Source: Sphingomonas tagetis (GTDB lineage: Bacteria > Pseudomonadota > Alphaproteobacteria > Sphingomonadales > Sphingomonadaceae). Taken from it: a stretch of 64,000 nucleotides of DNA. Position 1 is the stretch's first letter; each line of letters opens with the position of its first letter. Below the pieces are notes generated by a model. It had not been told where the DNA came from, made no database searches, and worked only from the letters and a program-made list of their open reading frames with translations. Location: contig NZ_JAMLDX010000003.1 in assembly GCF_024211275.1 (NCBI RefSeq), positions 1 to 64,000 on the forward strand. The letters are read 5' to 3'. The translations under genes were made by a program, and so were the position numbers. Positions 16,220-25,111 of this stretch are shown piece after piece.

Positions 16220-17563
16220 ATGACCGTGCTTGTACCCCCTGACGCCGACCTGCCCGCGCCATCGGCCATCGATCGGCCGACGCGCTGGGGCGTGATCTGG
16301 CTGCTGACGCTGACGCTGTTCTCGGCGCTCACCGTCGGTGGTCTGCTCAGCCCGCTGCTCGAGGCGGTAAAGGCCGATCTCAAGCTCAGCGACTGGGATC
16401 TTGGGCTGCTCGCGGGCATGGCGACGCTGATCCCAACGGCGTTGCTGTCGATCCCGCTCGCCTGGTATGTCGATCACGGCACGCGTGTGCGCCTGCTCAA
16501 GGTGCTCGCCTCGCTCTGGGCGATCGGCACCATCGCGACCGCCTTCGTCAACGACTTTACCGGGCTGTTCGCCGCGCGGCTGATCGCGGGCATCGGCAGC
16601 GGCTGCGTGTTCCCCGTGCTGATCTCGATTCTCTCCGACAGCTGCATGCCGCAGCGCCGCGGGCGCACCATGCTGCTCGTGTCGATCGGCGCATGGGGCG
16701 GCGTCGCCGCGGCGTTCGCGATCGGCGGATCGCTGTTCGGCTATATCGCCAAGCATCCCGGCGCTGGCCTGCTGGGGCTTGCGCCGTGGCGCGAAGTCCA
16801 TTTGCTCGTCGGCATCGGCGCGGCGCTGCTGGTCCTGCCGCTGTTCCTGCTGCGCGAGCCGGCGCGATACGAAGTCGAGCGCACCGGTGTGTCGGTCCGC
16901 GCCGCACTCGATGCGATCTGGCGGCGTAAGGCGTTTCTCGGCCCGCTGATGTTCGCTCAGCTCACCGGCGGCCTTGCCGAGGGCGCGGCGGCGGTGTGGA
17001 TGGGCGCCGTGCTGATCCGCCAGTACGGCCAGTCCCCGGGCGATTTCGGGGCGTGGGTCGGGCTGGTCATTCTCGGCTCGGGGATCGTCGGCTCGGTGAT
17101 CGGCGGCTTCGCGGCGGATGCGGGGACCAGGCTCAAGCTGCGCGGCGGCATCCTGCTGCCTGCGCTGATCGCCACGGCACTGACTATTCCGGCGGGCGCC
17201 TTCTCGATCATGCCGACCGTCACCGGCTTCGCCTGGGTACTGTTCGCGCTGCTGACCGGCGGCACGATCATCAATCTCGTCTGCTCGGCGGCGATCGCGA
17301 CGCTGATCCCCAATGAGGATCGCGCGTTGACGTTGGCGGGGATGAAGATCGTCAGCACCGTTGTCGTCGCGGGAGTGGCGCCGCCGCTGATCGGCTGGAT
17401 GACCAGCTTCAACAGCAGTCCGCGCGCGCTCGGCGAGGCGATCGCGGTGCTCGGCGTGGTGACAGGATTTGTCTCGCTGATCGGCTTCTGGCTGGCAATG
17501 CGCGGCGCGCCGCAGCCGGTTGCGTTCGATCCCGATGCCAAGGTGATCCCCGCCGCGGCGTGA
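16220..17563 (+). CDS. MFS transporter
   Basis: This 447-residue inner-membrane protein has about twelve hydrophobic helices and a central loop near residues 205-230, typical of the major facilitator superfamily. The helix 2-3 loop contains WYVDHGTRVRLLK, and helix 5 ends with the RRGRTMLLVSIGAWGG segment. It resembles spinster-like or organic-acid MFS proteins, but the substrate and direction of transport are not shown. It follows the secreted esterase gene by 48 bp on the same strand and converges with the HSL-type esterase gene after 20 bp. Import of a hydrolysis product is a reasonable inference from this context. Confidence 0.88.
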   Translation: MTVLVPPDADLPAPSAIDRPTRWGVIWLLTLTLFSALTVGGLLSPLLEAVKADLKLSDWDLGLLAGMATLIPTALLSIPLAWYVDHGTRVRLLKVLASLWAIGTIATAFVNDFTGLFAARLIAGIGSGCVFPVLISILSDSCMPQRRGRTMLLVSIGAWGGVAAAFAIGGSLFGYIAKHPGAGLLGLAPWREVHLLVGIGAALLVLPLFLLREPARYEVERTGVSVRAALDAIWRRKAFLGPLMFAQLTGGLAEGAAAVWMGAVLIRQYGQSPGDFGAWVGLVILGSGIVGSVIGGFAADAGTRLKLRGGILLPALIATALTIPAGAFSIMPTVTGFAWVLFALLTGGTIINLVCSAAIATLIPNEDRALTLAGMKIVSTVVVAGVAPPLIGWMTSFNSSPRALGEAIAVLGVVTGFVSLIGFWLAMRGAPQPVAFDPDAKVIPAAA

Positions 17564-17583
17564 ACCGCGCGGCGCCTGCGCCT

Positions 17584-18534
17584 TCAGGGGTGCAGGTGCC
17601 GCTTCAGCCAGTTCTCGGCATCGCGGTTCGAGCGCAGCGACACGCCCGCGGTCGGATGCACGTTGAAGCCGTGGAACGCGCCCGGATAGACGTGCAGCTC
17701 GGTTGCTACGCCGGCGCGGATCAGCCGCCCGGCATAAGCGATGTCCTCGTCGACGAAGAGGTCGAGCGTGCCGGTCGAGACGAAGGCGGGAGGCAGGCCG
17801 GTAAGGTCCTCCGCGCGCGCCGCCGCGGCATAGGGCGACACCTCCGCGCCACCAGGCTCCGCGCCGAGATAGCAGCGCCAGCCGAACGCGTTGCTGCCGG
17901 CGTTCCAGATGAATTCCCCGGCATTCGGATGCGGCTCGCCGGTGCAGGTCCGGTCGTCGATCATCGGATAGATCAGCTGCTGAAAGGCCAGCGGATATTC
18001 ACCGCGGTCGCGCGCCAGCAGCGCCAGCGCGGCGGCGAGTCCGCCACCCGCGCTCTCGCCGCGCACGCCGATCCGTGCCGAATCGATGCCGAGCTCGTCG
18101 GCGTTGGCATGAAGCCAGCCGAGCCCGGCATAGCAATCCTCGAGCGGCCCGGGGAATGGCGTCTCGGGCGCGAGGCGATAGTCGACGCTGGCGAGCACGC
18201 AGCCCAGCGCCTCGGCCAGCGGCCGGTGCAGCGGCTCCATCGACGCCGCCGCGCCGCCGACATAGCCGCCGCCATGAATGTGATAGAGGCACGGCAGCAC
18301 CTCGCCTGCGCGGTCGGCCGGGCGATAGATCGTCAGCGGCACGTCCGGCGCGCCGTCGCGTCCGGGCACGAGCACCTCGCGCTTCTCGACGCGCTCGGGG
18401 TTCACGATCTCACCCAGCGGCAGGCGCCCCGGCGCGCGCACCAGCGGCAGCAGCTCGTCGGTCAGCGTGACTTGCGGCCACTGGTCGAGCAGGTCGAGCA
18501 GTTCAGGATCGACGAGATGGCGCGTACCGGTCAT
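17584..18534 (-). CDS. HSL-family alpha/beta hydrolase (esterase)
   Basis: This cytoplasmic serine esterase of 316 residues belongs to the hormone-sensitive-lipase group. The oxyanion motif HGGGYVGG is near residue 88, the nucleophile in GESAGG near 158, a catalytic Asp probably in STGTLDLFVDE near 255, and the His in GAFHGF near 290. ATG 18534 overlaps the stop of the upstream thiolase gene as ATGA, which fixes the start and implies translational coupling. It is the third gene of a coupled operon: alpha/beta hydrolase, thiolase, esterase. Members of this family usually cleave short acyl esters; the substrate here is not known. Confidence 0.92.
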   Translation of the reverse strand: MTGTRHLVDPELLDLLDQWPQVTLTDELLPLVRAPGRLPLGEIVNPERVEKREVLVPGRDGAPDVPLTIYRPADRAGEVLPCLYHIHGGGYVGGAAASMEPLHRPLAEALGCVLASVDYRLAPETPFPGPLEDCYAGLGWLHANADELGIDSARIGVRGESAGGGLAAALALLARDRGEYPLAFQQLIYPMIDDRTCTGEPHPNAGEFIWNAGSNAFGWRCYLGAEPGGAEVSPYAAAARAEDLTGLPPAFVSTGTLDLFVDEDIAYAGRLIRAGVATELHVYPGAFHGFNVHPTAGVSLRSNRDAENWLKRHLHP

Positions 18535-19712
18535 GCCTTGCCGTATAGCGTCACCACGCACGCGCCGCCCAGCCCGAGATTGTGCTGCAGGCTGAACTTC
18601 ATGCCTTCGACCTGGCGCGCGTCGGCCGTGCCGCGCAGCTGGTTCGTCAGCTCATAGCATTGCGCGAGGCCGGTCGCGCCGAGCGGATGCCCCTTGGACA
18701 GCAGCCCGCCCGACGGATTGGTGACGTGATCGCCGCCATAGCTGTTGCGGCCGTCGCGGATATAGGCTTCCGCGCCGCCCTCGGGGCATAGGCCGAGCGC
18801 TTCGTAACTGATCAGCTCGTTGGCGGTGAAGCAGTCGTGCAGCTCGACCGCCTGAATGTCGTCCGGACCGACCCCGGCCTGCGCGTACACCGATCGCGCC
18901 GCCTCGCGCGTCATCTCATAGCCGACCACGCTCATCATCGATCCGCCGTCGAAGGTCGCGGCATAGTCGGTGGTCATCGCCTGCGCGGCGATCTCGACGT
19001 CCGCGCGCAAGCCATGCTTCGCGGCGAAGCCTGGGGATACCAACACCGCCGCTGCCGCGCCGCAGGTCGGCGGGCATGCCTGAAAGCGGGTGAGGGGGCC
19101 GTAGAGATGTTTCGACTCCATCACCTCGTCGAGCGTGATCGGCGCACGCAGCAGCGCAAGCGGGTTGTTCGCCGCATGCCGCCGCGCCTTGACCGAGATC
19201 ATCCCGAAGACCTCGTCCGAAGTCCCGTAGCGCTGCTGATAGTCCAGCCCCGCGCCGCCGAACTGCTGCGCGACCAGGGGCGAGGCGTCATCCTGTCCGA
19301 GGATCGCTTCCTGCCGCGTCAGATGATGATCGAGCGTGCGCTTGCGATCGTTGAACACCGCGCCGAGCGCGCCGGGCAGCATCTGCTCGAACCCGAATGC
19401 GAGCACGCAATCGGCCGCGCCCGCCTCGATCATCTGCCGCGCGAGGTACAGCGCGGTCGAGCCGGTCGAGCAGTTGTTGTTGACGTTGACGATCGGGATG
19501 CCGGTGCAGCCGACGCGATAGGCGGCTGACTGGCCCGCGGTCGAATCGGCATAGACATAGCCGGCATAGGCTTGCTGGATCTGGTCGTAGCTCACCCCGG
19601 CATCGGCGAGCGCGAGCCAGATCGCCTTCTCGGCCATCACGTCCCAGTCTTCGCTCTGGCCGGGCTTGGCGAACGGGATCATGCCAACCCCGGCGATGCG
19701 CGCCTTGACCAT
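18531..19712 (-). CDS. SCPx-type thiolase (lipid-transfer-protein thiolase family)
   Basis: This 393-residue protein is of the SCP2/SCPx thiolase type, which cleaves 3-ketoacyl-CoA or acts on steroid-like and branched side chains. The active-site Cys is in NNNCSTGS near residue 85. ELHDCF near 293 replaces the usual NEAF of degradative thiolases, as is typical for SCPx. GHPLGATG near 343 carries the catalytic His. The C-terminal Cys motif of classical thiolases is altered to GLGGACV. ATG 19712 overlaps the upstream hydrolase stop; an immediately preceding GTG (19715) could also serve, with GAAGGG as ribosome binding site. The downstream esterase overlaps its stop. No DUF35 partner gene is seen beside it. 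Confidence 0.9.
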   Translation of the reverse strand: MVKARIAGVGMIPFAKPGQSEDWDVMAEKAIWLALADAGVSYDQIQQAYAGYVYADSTAGQSAAYRVGCTGIPIVNVNNNCSTGSTALYLARQMIEAGAADCVLAFGFEQMLPGALGAVFNDRKRTLDHHLTRQEAILGQDDASPLVAQQFGGAGLDYQQRYGTSDEVFGMISVKARRHAANNPLALLRAPITLDEVMESKHLYGPLTRFQACPPTCGAAAAVLVSPGFAAKHGLRADVEIAAQAMTTDYAATFDGGSMMSVVGYEMTREAARSVYAQAGVGPDDIQAVELHDCFTANELISYEALGLCPEGGAEAYIRDGRNSYGGDHVTNPSGGLLSKGHPLGATGLAQCYELTNQLRGTADARQVEGMKFSLQHNLGLGGACVVTLYGKA

Positions 19713-20521
19713 CACCGCGTTCCCTTCGCGTCGACGTCCTCGATAAAATCGATGAATTCCCGGTTCGATTCCGCGTTGTACGCGACCAGATAATTATGCC
19801 CGGCGCCCGGATACTCGACATATTTGGCGTGGGGCAGGATCTCCGCCCATTCACGGCCCTTTTCGACCGGCACGGCCTTGTCCTCGTCGCCGTGCAGCGC
19901 CAGTGCCGGCATGGTGATCTTCGCCCGCGCGCGTTGGCGTGTCGTGGCATAGTTGGCGATCGCCATCGCCTGTTCGCGCACCCCGGCCATGGTGAAACGG
20001 TCCTTGCGCAGCACCGCGATGTCGCGCTCGGCCGCATCGCGCGGGGCATTGCTGCCATAGCCTTCCGGCTTCACCGTCAGCCGGAAGATCAGCTTCACCA
20101 GCCAGCGCGGGAATTTATAGACCAAGGCACGCCGCGCGGCGGCGGGATCGGTCTTCTCGGTCTTCAGCAGCGTGCAGCCGAGCGTCACCGACCGCGTCCG
20201 CTCGGGGTAAGCCATCGCGAACTCCGCCGCGATGCCGCCGCCCATCGACACGCCATAGACATGCGCCGAGGTCTCGCCCGCCGCTTCGAGCACCGCCAGC
20301 GCATCCGCGGCCATCTGTTCGACGGTGACGCCGCGGGTGGTGTCGCTCTGCCCGGTGCCGCGATTGTCGAAGCGGATCACGCGGTGCCGCTTGGCTAGCG
20401 CGGGGACAAGCGGATACCACATGGCCGAGCTGTACAGATGGCCCATGATCAGCAGCACCGGTGTGCCCGAGCCTTCGGCCTGCCAGTGAATGCGCGCGCC
20501 GTTGCTCTCGACGAATGGCAT
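19712..20521 (-). CDS. Alpha/beta-fold hydrolase
   Basis: This 269-residue hydrolase has the canonical fold. A strand then MGHLYSS holds the oxyanion region near residue 28. RFDNRGTGQSD is near 52, and the nucleophile elbow GVSMGG is near 92. The acid Asp is in LHGDEDKAVP near 210, and the catalytic His is in GAGHNYL near 240. It resembles 3-oxoadipate enol-lactonase-like and other small ester hydrolases. ATG 20521 is preceded by GGGGAGAGGA; a longer frame to 20593 would add an unlikely tail across the promoter. It is first in the coupled three-gene operon, behind a promoter with the shared 16-nt element, and divergent from the RBBP9-like gene. Confidence 0.9.
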   Translation of the reverse strand: MPFVESNGARIHWQAEGSGTPVLLIMGHLYSSAMWYPLVPALAKRHRVIRFDNRGTGQSDTTRGVTVEQMAADALAVLEAAGETSAHVYGVSMGGGIAAEFAMAYPERTRSVTLGCTLLKTEKTDPAAARRALVYKFPRWLVKLIFRLTVKPEGYGSNAPRDAAERDIAVLRKDRFTMAGVREQAMAIANYATTRQRARAKITMPALALHGDEDKAVPVEKGREWAEILPHAKYVEYPGAGHNYLVAYNAESNREFIDFIEDVDAKGTR

Positions 20522-20580
20522 GACGGTCCTCTCCCCAGAGGTTTGTTGATGGCCGGATTGATCCACCGATCGTCCGTCCG

Positions 20581-20596
20581 TGTCAATCTTCATTCA
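20581..20596 (-). promoter_or_regulatory. Shared promoter element, copy B (hydrolase-thiolase operon)
   Basis: The minus strand reads TGAATGAAGATTGACA and ends in a -35 hexamer TTGACA upstream of the hydrolase-thiolase-esterase operon. It matches copies A and C at 13 of 16 positions each. It lies in the 205-bp divergent region between genes starting at 20521 (minus) and 20727 (plus). Confidence 0.45.
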
Positions 20597-20726
20597 CAAC
20601 TCAATTAATTACTATCGCGAAACGGCCAATCGCAGCCATGCTTCCGCCCAACGCAATGTTTATTGCCTATCTAATCGATGGGAATATGTTCGGTCGCATG
20701 GAGTCGTCAGACAAAGGAACAATGGC

Positions 20727-21395
20727 ATGTCCATCTTCTCGAGCCATGACGTGAATTCGCCGATCGTCCTCACCGTTCCCGGGCTGGGCGGCTCGGGGCC
20801 GTCGCACTGGCAGAGCCTGTGGGAAAGCGCGCGGCCCGATACGCGCCGGGTCGAGCTCGGCATGTGGCACACGCCGCACCGCAACAGCTGGGTGACCAAG
20901 CTCGACCAGGCGATCCGCGAGGCCGAAGGGCCGGTGGTGCTGGCCGCGCACAGCCTCGGCTGCCTTGCCGTCGCGTGGTGGTCGGAGCTGGCGGGGCAGA
21001 CCTATGGCACGCCGGTCGCCGGCGCGCTGCTGGTCGCGCCGGCGGATGTCGATGGCGGCTCGCACGAGGCATTGCGCGCCTTCTCGCCCTCGCCGGCCAA
21101 GCCGCTGCCCTTCCCGTCGATCCTGGTGGCGAGTAGCGACGATCCGTGGGTCGGGATCGATCATGCGCGCAATCTGGCGGCAAATTGGGGCAGCGTGTTC
21201 GTCGATGCCGGGCCGCAGGGGCATCTTAACGCCGACAGCGATCTCGGCTGGTGGCAGGATGGGCAGGTGCTGCTCGACCGCGTACTCGACGCGGCGTCCG
21301 ACCGCCGCGGCCGCCATACCCCCGTCGAGGCGCACCGCGTGCTCGCGATCAACGCCACCGACGCGGCGCAGCGCCATTATCTCGGCGCGAGCTGA
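20727..21395 (+). CDS. RBBP9/YdeN-family serine hydrolase
   Basis: This 222-residue alpha/beta hydrolase is of the RBBP9 (DUF1234-like) type. VPGLGGSGPSHWQSLWE at about 17-33 is the family's signature start. The nucleophile lies in AAHSLGC near 73. The acid is in SSDDPWV near 137 and the His in GPQGHLN near 164. Bacterial members are putative esterases with poorly known substrates. ATG 20727 has AAAGGA eight bases upstream; the longer frame from 20580 would run through the divergent promoter. A C-terminal tail of about 25 residues extends beyond the usual domain end. Gene context suggests a link to the divergent hydrolase operon. Confidence 0.88.
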   Translation: MSIFSSHDVNSPIVLTVPGLGGSGPSHWQSLWESARPDTRRVELGMWHTPHRNSWVTKLDQAIREAEGPVVLAAHSLGCLAVAWWSELAGQTYGTPVAGALLVAPADVDGGSHEALRAFSPSPAKPLPFPSILVASSDDPWVGIDHARNLAANWGSVFVDAGPQGHLNADSDLGWWQDGQVLLDRVLDAASDRRGRHTPVEAHRVLAINATDAAQRHYLGAS

Positions 21396-21437
21396 CATGG
21401 TTTCCGGGCGGCTCCTGCGCCGCCCGGAATAGCGGCC

Positions 21438-21908
21438 TTATTTCTTGCCGGCCTTCAGATCGGCGCGCTGCTTGTCGAGTTCGGCCACCCAGCTCTCGGC
21501 CAGCATCGGCCCTTTCATCACGACATGCGCGTGATCGGCGACCTTCTCGCGCAGCGCGATGAAGTACATCGGCCCGGTCGGCAGACCCAGCTCGATGCGC
21601 TTTTTGGTCATCGCCGCGATCTGCTCGGGCGTCGGCTTGGCGCGCGGCGGCTTGTAGAGCATCACGTCCCAGCCTTCGCCGTCATCGTGGAGGTAGAGGT
21701 GCGTCTTGGGCTGACCGCCCGCGGCATTGACCTGATCCCAGATCGCGACGCCGCGGATGAACTCCTCGGTCTTGCCTGGCGCCAGCTTGAACATCTCGAA
21801 GGCCGGGGTCGAATAGCCCTCGGGCGTCGGCACCGGATCGGGGTAACGGCTCTGCGCGGTGGCGGCGCTGGTCAGCGCGAGCAGTGCGAACGAAAGTCTC
21901 AGGATCAT
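21438..21908 (-). CDS. Secreted protein of unknown function, paralogue 1
   Basis: This 156-residue protein has a clear signal peptide (MILRLSFALLALTSAATA, cleavage before QSRYPDP). The mature part is Pro-rich at its start and contains LAPGKTEEFIRGVAIWDQVN and HDDGEGWDVMLYKPP, with a Lys-rich end. I recognise no named family, although the layout (a Phe-Ile-containing helix followed by a Gly-Trp-Asp strand) recalls small NIPSNAP/ABM-like periplasmic folds; that is a guess. ATG 21908 follows AGGGAGG. The next upstream gene (22006-22476) encodes a close paralogue, so this pair arose by tandem duplication. The 97-bp gap between them may hold a separate promoter. Confidence 0.75.
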   Translation of the reverse strand: MILRLSFALLALTSAATAQSRYPDPVPTPEGYSTPAFEMFKLAPGKTEEFIRGVAIWDQVNAAGGQPKTHLYLHDDGEGWDVMLYKPPRAKPTPEQIAAMTKKRIELGLPTGPMYFIALREKVADHAHVVMKGPMLAESWVAELDKQRADLKAGKK

Positions 21909-22005
21909 GCGGCCCTCCCTCATTGTCGACATGCGCATGATTTGCCCCGGGCCGCCGTCAGGCAACCCGGGTAATGGGCAGGACAGGGCCTTAGATGGGT
22001 AACTT

Positions 22006-22476
22006 CTACTTGCGCGCCTTCTTCAGGTCGGCGCGCTGCTTGTCGAGTTCGGCGACCCAGCTTTCGGCAAGCACCGGTCCGGTCACCACCAGATGCGCGT
22101 GATCGGCGACCCATTGCCGCATCGTCACGAAGAACAGCGGCCCGCCGGCCAGCCCCAGCTCCTTCATCTTTGCTTCCATCGCCGCCTGCTGCGCGGGCGT
22201 CGGCGGGGTGCGCGGCGGCTTGTAGAGCATCACATCCCAGCCCTCGCCGTCCTCGTGCAGATAGAGATGCGTCTTGGGCTGGCCGCCGGCGGCGTTGACC
22301 TGATCCCAGATCGCCACGCTGCGGATGAAGTCCTCGGTCTTGCCCGGCGCGAGGCGGAACATCTCGAAGGCGGGGTTGGACGATCCGGCCGGTGCGGGCA
22401 CCGGGTCGGGATAGCGGCTCTGCGCGGTGGCGGCGCCGGTCAGCGCCAGCAGCGCGAGCGAAAGTCTCAACATCAT
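22006..22476 (-). CDS. Secreted protein of unknown function, paralogue 2
   Basis: This is a 156-residue exported protein, roughly three quarters identical by eye to its downstream neighbour. The signal peptide (MMLRLSLALLALTGAATA), the SRYPDPVP start of the mature chain, the DQVNAAGGQPKTHLYLH segment and the AESWVAELDKQRADLK end are almost unchanged. Differences gather in the middle (residues about 90-130), where one copy may have diverged in ligand or partner. Start 22476 has AAGGGGAAA upstream. It lies 95 bp from the dxs stop codon. Function is unknown; a periplasmic role is all that can be said. Confidence 0.75.
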   Translation of the reverse strand: MMLRLSLALLALTGAATAQSRYPDPVPAPAGSSNPAFEMFRLAPGKTEDFIRSVAIWDQVNAAGGQPKTHLYLHEDGEGWDVMLYKPPRTPPTPAQQAAMEAKMKELGLAGGPLFFVTMRQWVADHAHLVVTGPVLAESWVAELDKQRADLKKARK

Positions 22477-22571
22477 GCGGTTTCCCCTTGTCGGAACGCG
22501 CGCATGATCGGCAATGGCAGCCCTCCGGCGCAACCGCCGATCAGGCCAAACACCGGTTTAGACGGTTAAGA

Positions 22572-24494
22572 TCAGGCGCGCGCGCCGCCGGCTGCTTCGT
22601 GCTCGTTCCAGCGCAGCGCTTTCAGCACCGTCTCGACGATATGCTCGGCGTTGAGCCGCGCCTCGTCATATTGCAGTTCGGGCTTGTCCTGGTCCTGGAA
22701 CATGTCGGGCAGCCGCATCGTGCGCAGCTTGAGGCCCGCATCGATCAGCCCCTCGTCGCTCGCCAGCGTCAGCACATGCGCGCCGAGCCCGCCGACCGAA
22801 TTCTCCTCGATCGTCACCGCGACCTCGTGAGTCGTCAGCAGGCGGCGGATCAGCGCCTCGTCGAGCGGCTTGACGAAGCGCAGATCGGCGACGGTGGTCG
22901 ACAGCCCGCGCGCATCCAGCGTGTCGGCCGCCTTCATCGCCTCGGCCAGCCGTGTGCCGAGCGACAGGATCGCCACCTTCTTGCCCTCGCGCACCACGCG
23001 GCCCTTGCCGATCTCCAGCAATTCCGGCTCGGGCAGGACGACGCCGGTGCCGTTACCGCGCGGATAGCGCAGCGCGATCGGGCCGCTGTCATGCTCGGCG
23101 GCGGTGCGCGTCATGTGCACCAGTTCGGCCTCGTCGGCGGGCGCCATCACCACGAAATTGGGCAACGTCGCGAGGTAAGTGACGTCGAAGCTCCCGGCAT
23201 GCGTCGCGCCGTCCGCACCAACCAGCCCGGCGCGGTCGATCGCGAAGCGCACCGGCAGATTCTGGATCGCCACGTCATGGACGACCTGGTCGTAAGCGCG
23301 CTGCAGGAAGGTCGAATAGATCGCGCAGAATGGCCGCATCCCCTGCGCGGCCAGCCCGGCCGCGAAGGTCACCGCATGCTGCTCGGCGATGCCGACATCG
23401 AAGGCGCGCTCGGGATGCGCCTTGGCGAACTTGTCGACACCGGTTCCCGACGGCATCGCCGCGGTGATCGCGACGATCCGCTGATCGGTGTCTGCAAGTT
23501 TCGCCAGCGTTTCGCCGAACACATTCTGGTAGGATGGCGGCCCCGGCGGCGCCTTGACCTGCGCGCCAGTGATCACGTCGAACTTCTGCACGCCATGATA
23601 TTTGTCGGCGCTGTTCTCGGCCGGGGCATAGCCCTTGCCCTTCTTGGTCACGACATGGACCAGCACCGGGCCTTCGCGCGCGTCGCGCACATTTTCGAGC
23701 ACCGGTATCAGGTGATCGAGATTGTGCCCGTCGATCGGGCCGACATAATAGAAGCCGAGTTCCTCGAACAGTGTCCCGCCGGTCACGAGGCCGCGGGCAT
23801 ATTCCTCGGTCTTCGAGGCCGCGCTGTGCACCCGGCGCGAGAGCTTGCGCACCACTTTGCTGGCGAGGCTGCGCAGCCCCATATATTCGGATGAGGAGAC
23901 GACGCGCGCGAGATAGGCCGACAGCCCGCCGACCGGCGGCGCGATCGACATGTCATTGTCGTTGAGGATGACGATCAGGCGGTTGCCGGCCTGCTCGGCA
24001 TTGTTCATCGCCTCATAGGCCATGCCGGCGCTCATCGATCCGTCGCCGATCACTGCGATGCCGCGGCCCGGCTTGCCGGCAAGCTTGTTGGCGACCGCAA
24101 AGCCCAAAGCGGCCGAGATCGAGGTTGAACTATGCGCCGCGCCGAACGGGTCATATTCGCTCTCGCTGCGCTTGGTGAAGCCAGACAGGCCACCGCCTTG
24201 GCGCAGCGTGCGGATGCGATTGCGGCGCCCGGTCAGGATCTTGTGCGGATAGCATTGGTGCCCGACGTCCCACACCAGCCGGTCCTCCGGGGTGTTGAAC
24301 ACAAAGTGGATCGCGACGGTCAGCTCGACCACGCCGAGCCCGGAACCGAGATGCCCGCCGGTGGTGCCGACCGCACTGATCGTCTCGGCGCGCAGTTCGT
24401 CGGCCAGCTGGCGGAGCTGGCCGGGCTGGAGCTTGCGCAGGTCGTGAGGCGTGTCGACGGTGTCGAGCAGCGGCGTGTTCGGAAGATCAGCCAT
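22572..24494 (-). CDS. dxs: 1-deoxy-D-xylulose-5-phosphate synthase
   Basis: Dxs condenses pyruvate and glyceraldehyde 3-phosphate to DXP, the first step of the MEP isoprenoid pathway; in sphingomonads it feeds carotenoid, hopanoid and quinone synthesis. The 640-residue length is normal. Visible features are [15 protein letters not shown] (about 75-89), the thiamine-diphosphate motif [18 protein letters not shown] (about 151), the transketolase pyrimidine-binding region with [13 protein letters not shown] (about 372) and the C-terminal transketolase domain with [11 protein letters not shown] (about 560). ATG 24494 is well placed within the ADLPNTPLL start typical of the enzyme. It stands alone, with no other MEP gene in the window. 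Confidence 0.97.
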   Translation of the reverse strand: MADLPNTPLLDTVDTPHDLRKLQPGQLRQLADELRAETISAVGTTGGHLGSGLGVVELTVAIHFVFNTPEDRLVWDVGHQCYPHKILTGRRNRIRTLRQGGGLSGFTKRSESEYDPFGAAHSSTSISAALGFAVANKLAGKPGRGIAVIGDGSMSAGMAYEAMNNAEQAGNRLIVILNDNDMSIAPPVGGLSAYLARVVSSSEYMGLRSLASKVVRKLSRRVHSAASKTEEYARGLVTGGTLFEELGFYYVGPIDGHNLDHLIPVLENVRDAREGPVLVHVVTKKGKGYAPAENSADKYHGVQKFDVITGAQVKAPPGPPSYQNVFGETLAKLADTDQRIVAITAAMPSGTGVDKFAKAHPERAFDVGIAEQHAVTFAAGLAAQGMRPFCAIYSTFLQRAYDQVVHDVAIQNLPVRFAIDRAGLVGADGATHAGSFDVTYLATLPNFVVMAPADEAELVHMTRTAAEHDSGPIALRYPRGNGTGVVLPEPELLEIGKGRVVREGKKVAILSLGTRLAEAMKAADTLDARGLSTTVADLRFVKPLDEALIRRLLTTHEVAVTIEENSVGGLGAHVLTLASDEGLIDAGLKLRTMRLPDMFQDQDKPELQYDEARLNAEHIVETVLKALRWNEHEAAGGARA

Positions 24495-24605
24495 CGGTCC
24501 GCACTTACTCCAGCACCTTCTTAGTGTCGATTGCTACAACGCCGCTGTGCCACGGCGAGTGCCGCGGGTCATGAGAAAGCGATGAGATTTCGGTGAAAAG
24601 CGGCG

Positions 24606-25070
24606 CTACGCCTCGTCGCAATCGGCGCATTTGCCGCGCACCTCGATCACTGGCCGCACCGGCGAAAAGCCCGCGCCCTTCGCCGCCGACCGCACCGTCT
24701 TCGTGATCGAATCGTCATCGAGATGCGTCGTGTTGCCGCACGAGTCGCAGACGAGGAAGATGCAGTCGTGCAGGCAGTCGGGATGCGCGTTGGCGACATA
24801 AGCGTTGGCGCTTTCGACCCGCCGCGCGAGGTTCGACGCCACGAACAGGTCGAGGATGCGATAGACGCTGTTGGCGGCGACGCGGCGCCCTTCGCGCTTC
24901 GACACCGCCTCGGCGATGTCATAGGCCGAGGCCGGCTTGTCGAACCCGGCCAGTGCCTCGAAGATCGACGCGCGCATCGTCGTCCACTGTTCGCCCGCCT
25001 TCTCCAGCGTCGCCTGCGCGGCGTGGGTCAGGTCGTTGCCGTGATGCTCATGATGGTCGTGCGCGTGCAT
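24606..25070 (-). CDS. Fur-family metalloregulator, probably Zur-like
   Basis: This 154-residue Fur-superfamily repressor has an unusually His-rich N-terminus (MHAHDHHEHHG). The winged helix covers about 30-95 (SAYDIAEAVSKREGRRVAAN, then SVYRILDLF), and the dimerisation domain about 96-154. Two CxxC pairs, CDSC near 108 and CADC near 150, form the structural zinc site typical of Zur and Fur. The histidine tail and the MerC gene 41 bp upstream on the same strand suggest sensing of zinc or another soft metal rather than iron; this is inference. No zinc transporter gene is next to it. Confidence 0.88.
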   Translation of the reverse strand: MHAHDHHEHHGNDLTHAAQATLEKAGEQWTTMRASIFEALAGFDKPASAYDIAEAVSKREGRRVAANSVYRILDLFVASNLARRVESANAYVANAHPDCLHDCIFLVCDSCGNTTHLDDDSITKTVRSAAKGAGFSPVRPVIEVRGKCADCDEA

Positions 25071-25111
25071 AGCCCAGATGTAGGCTTGCGAGGGGTTCGC
25101 AGCAAGTGAAG

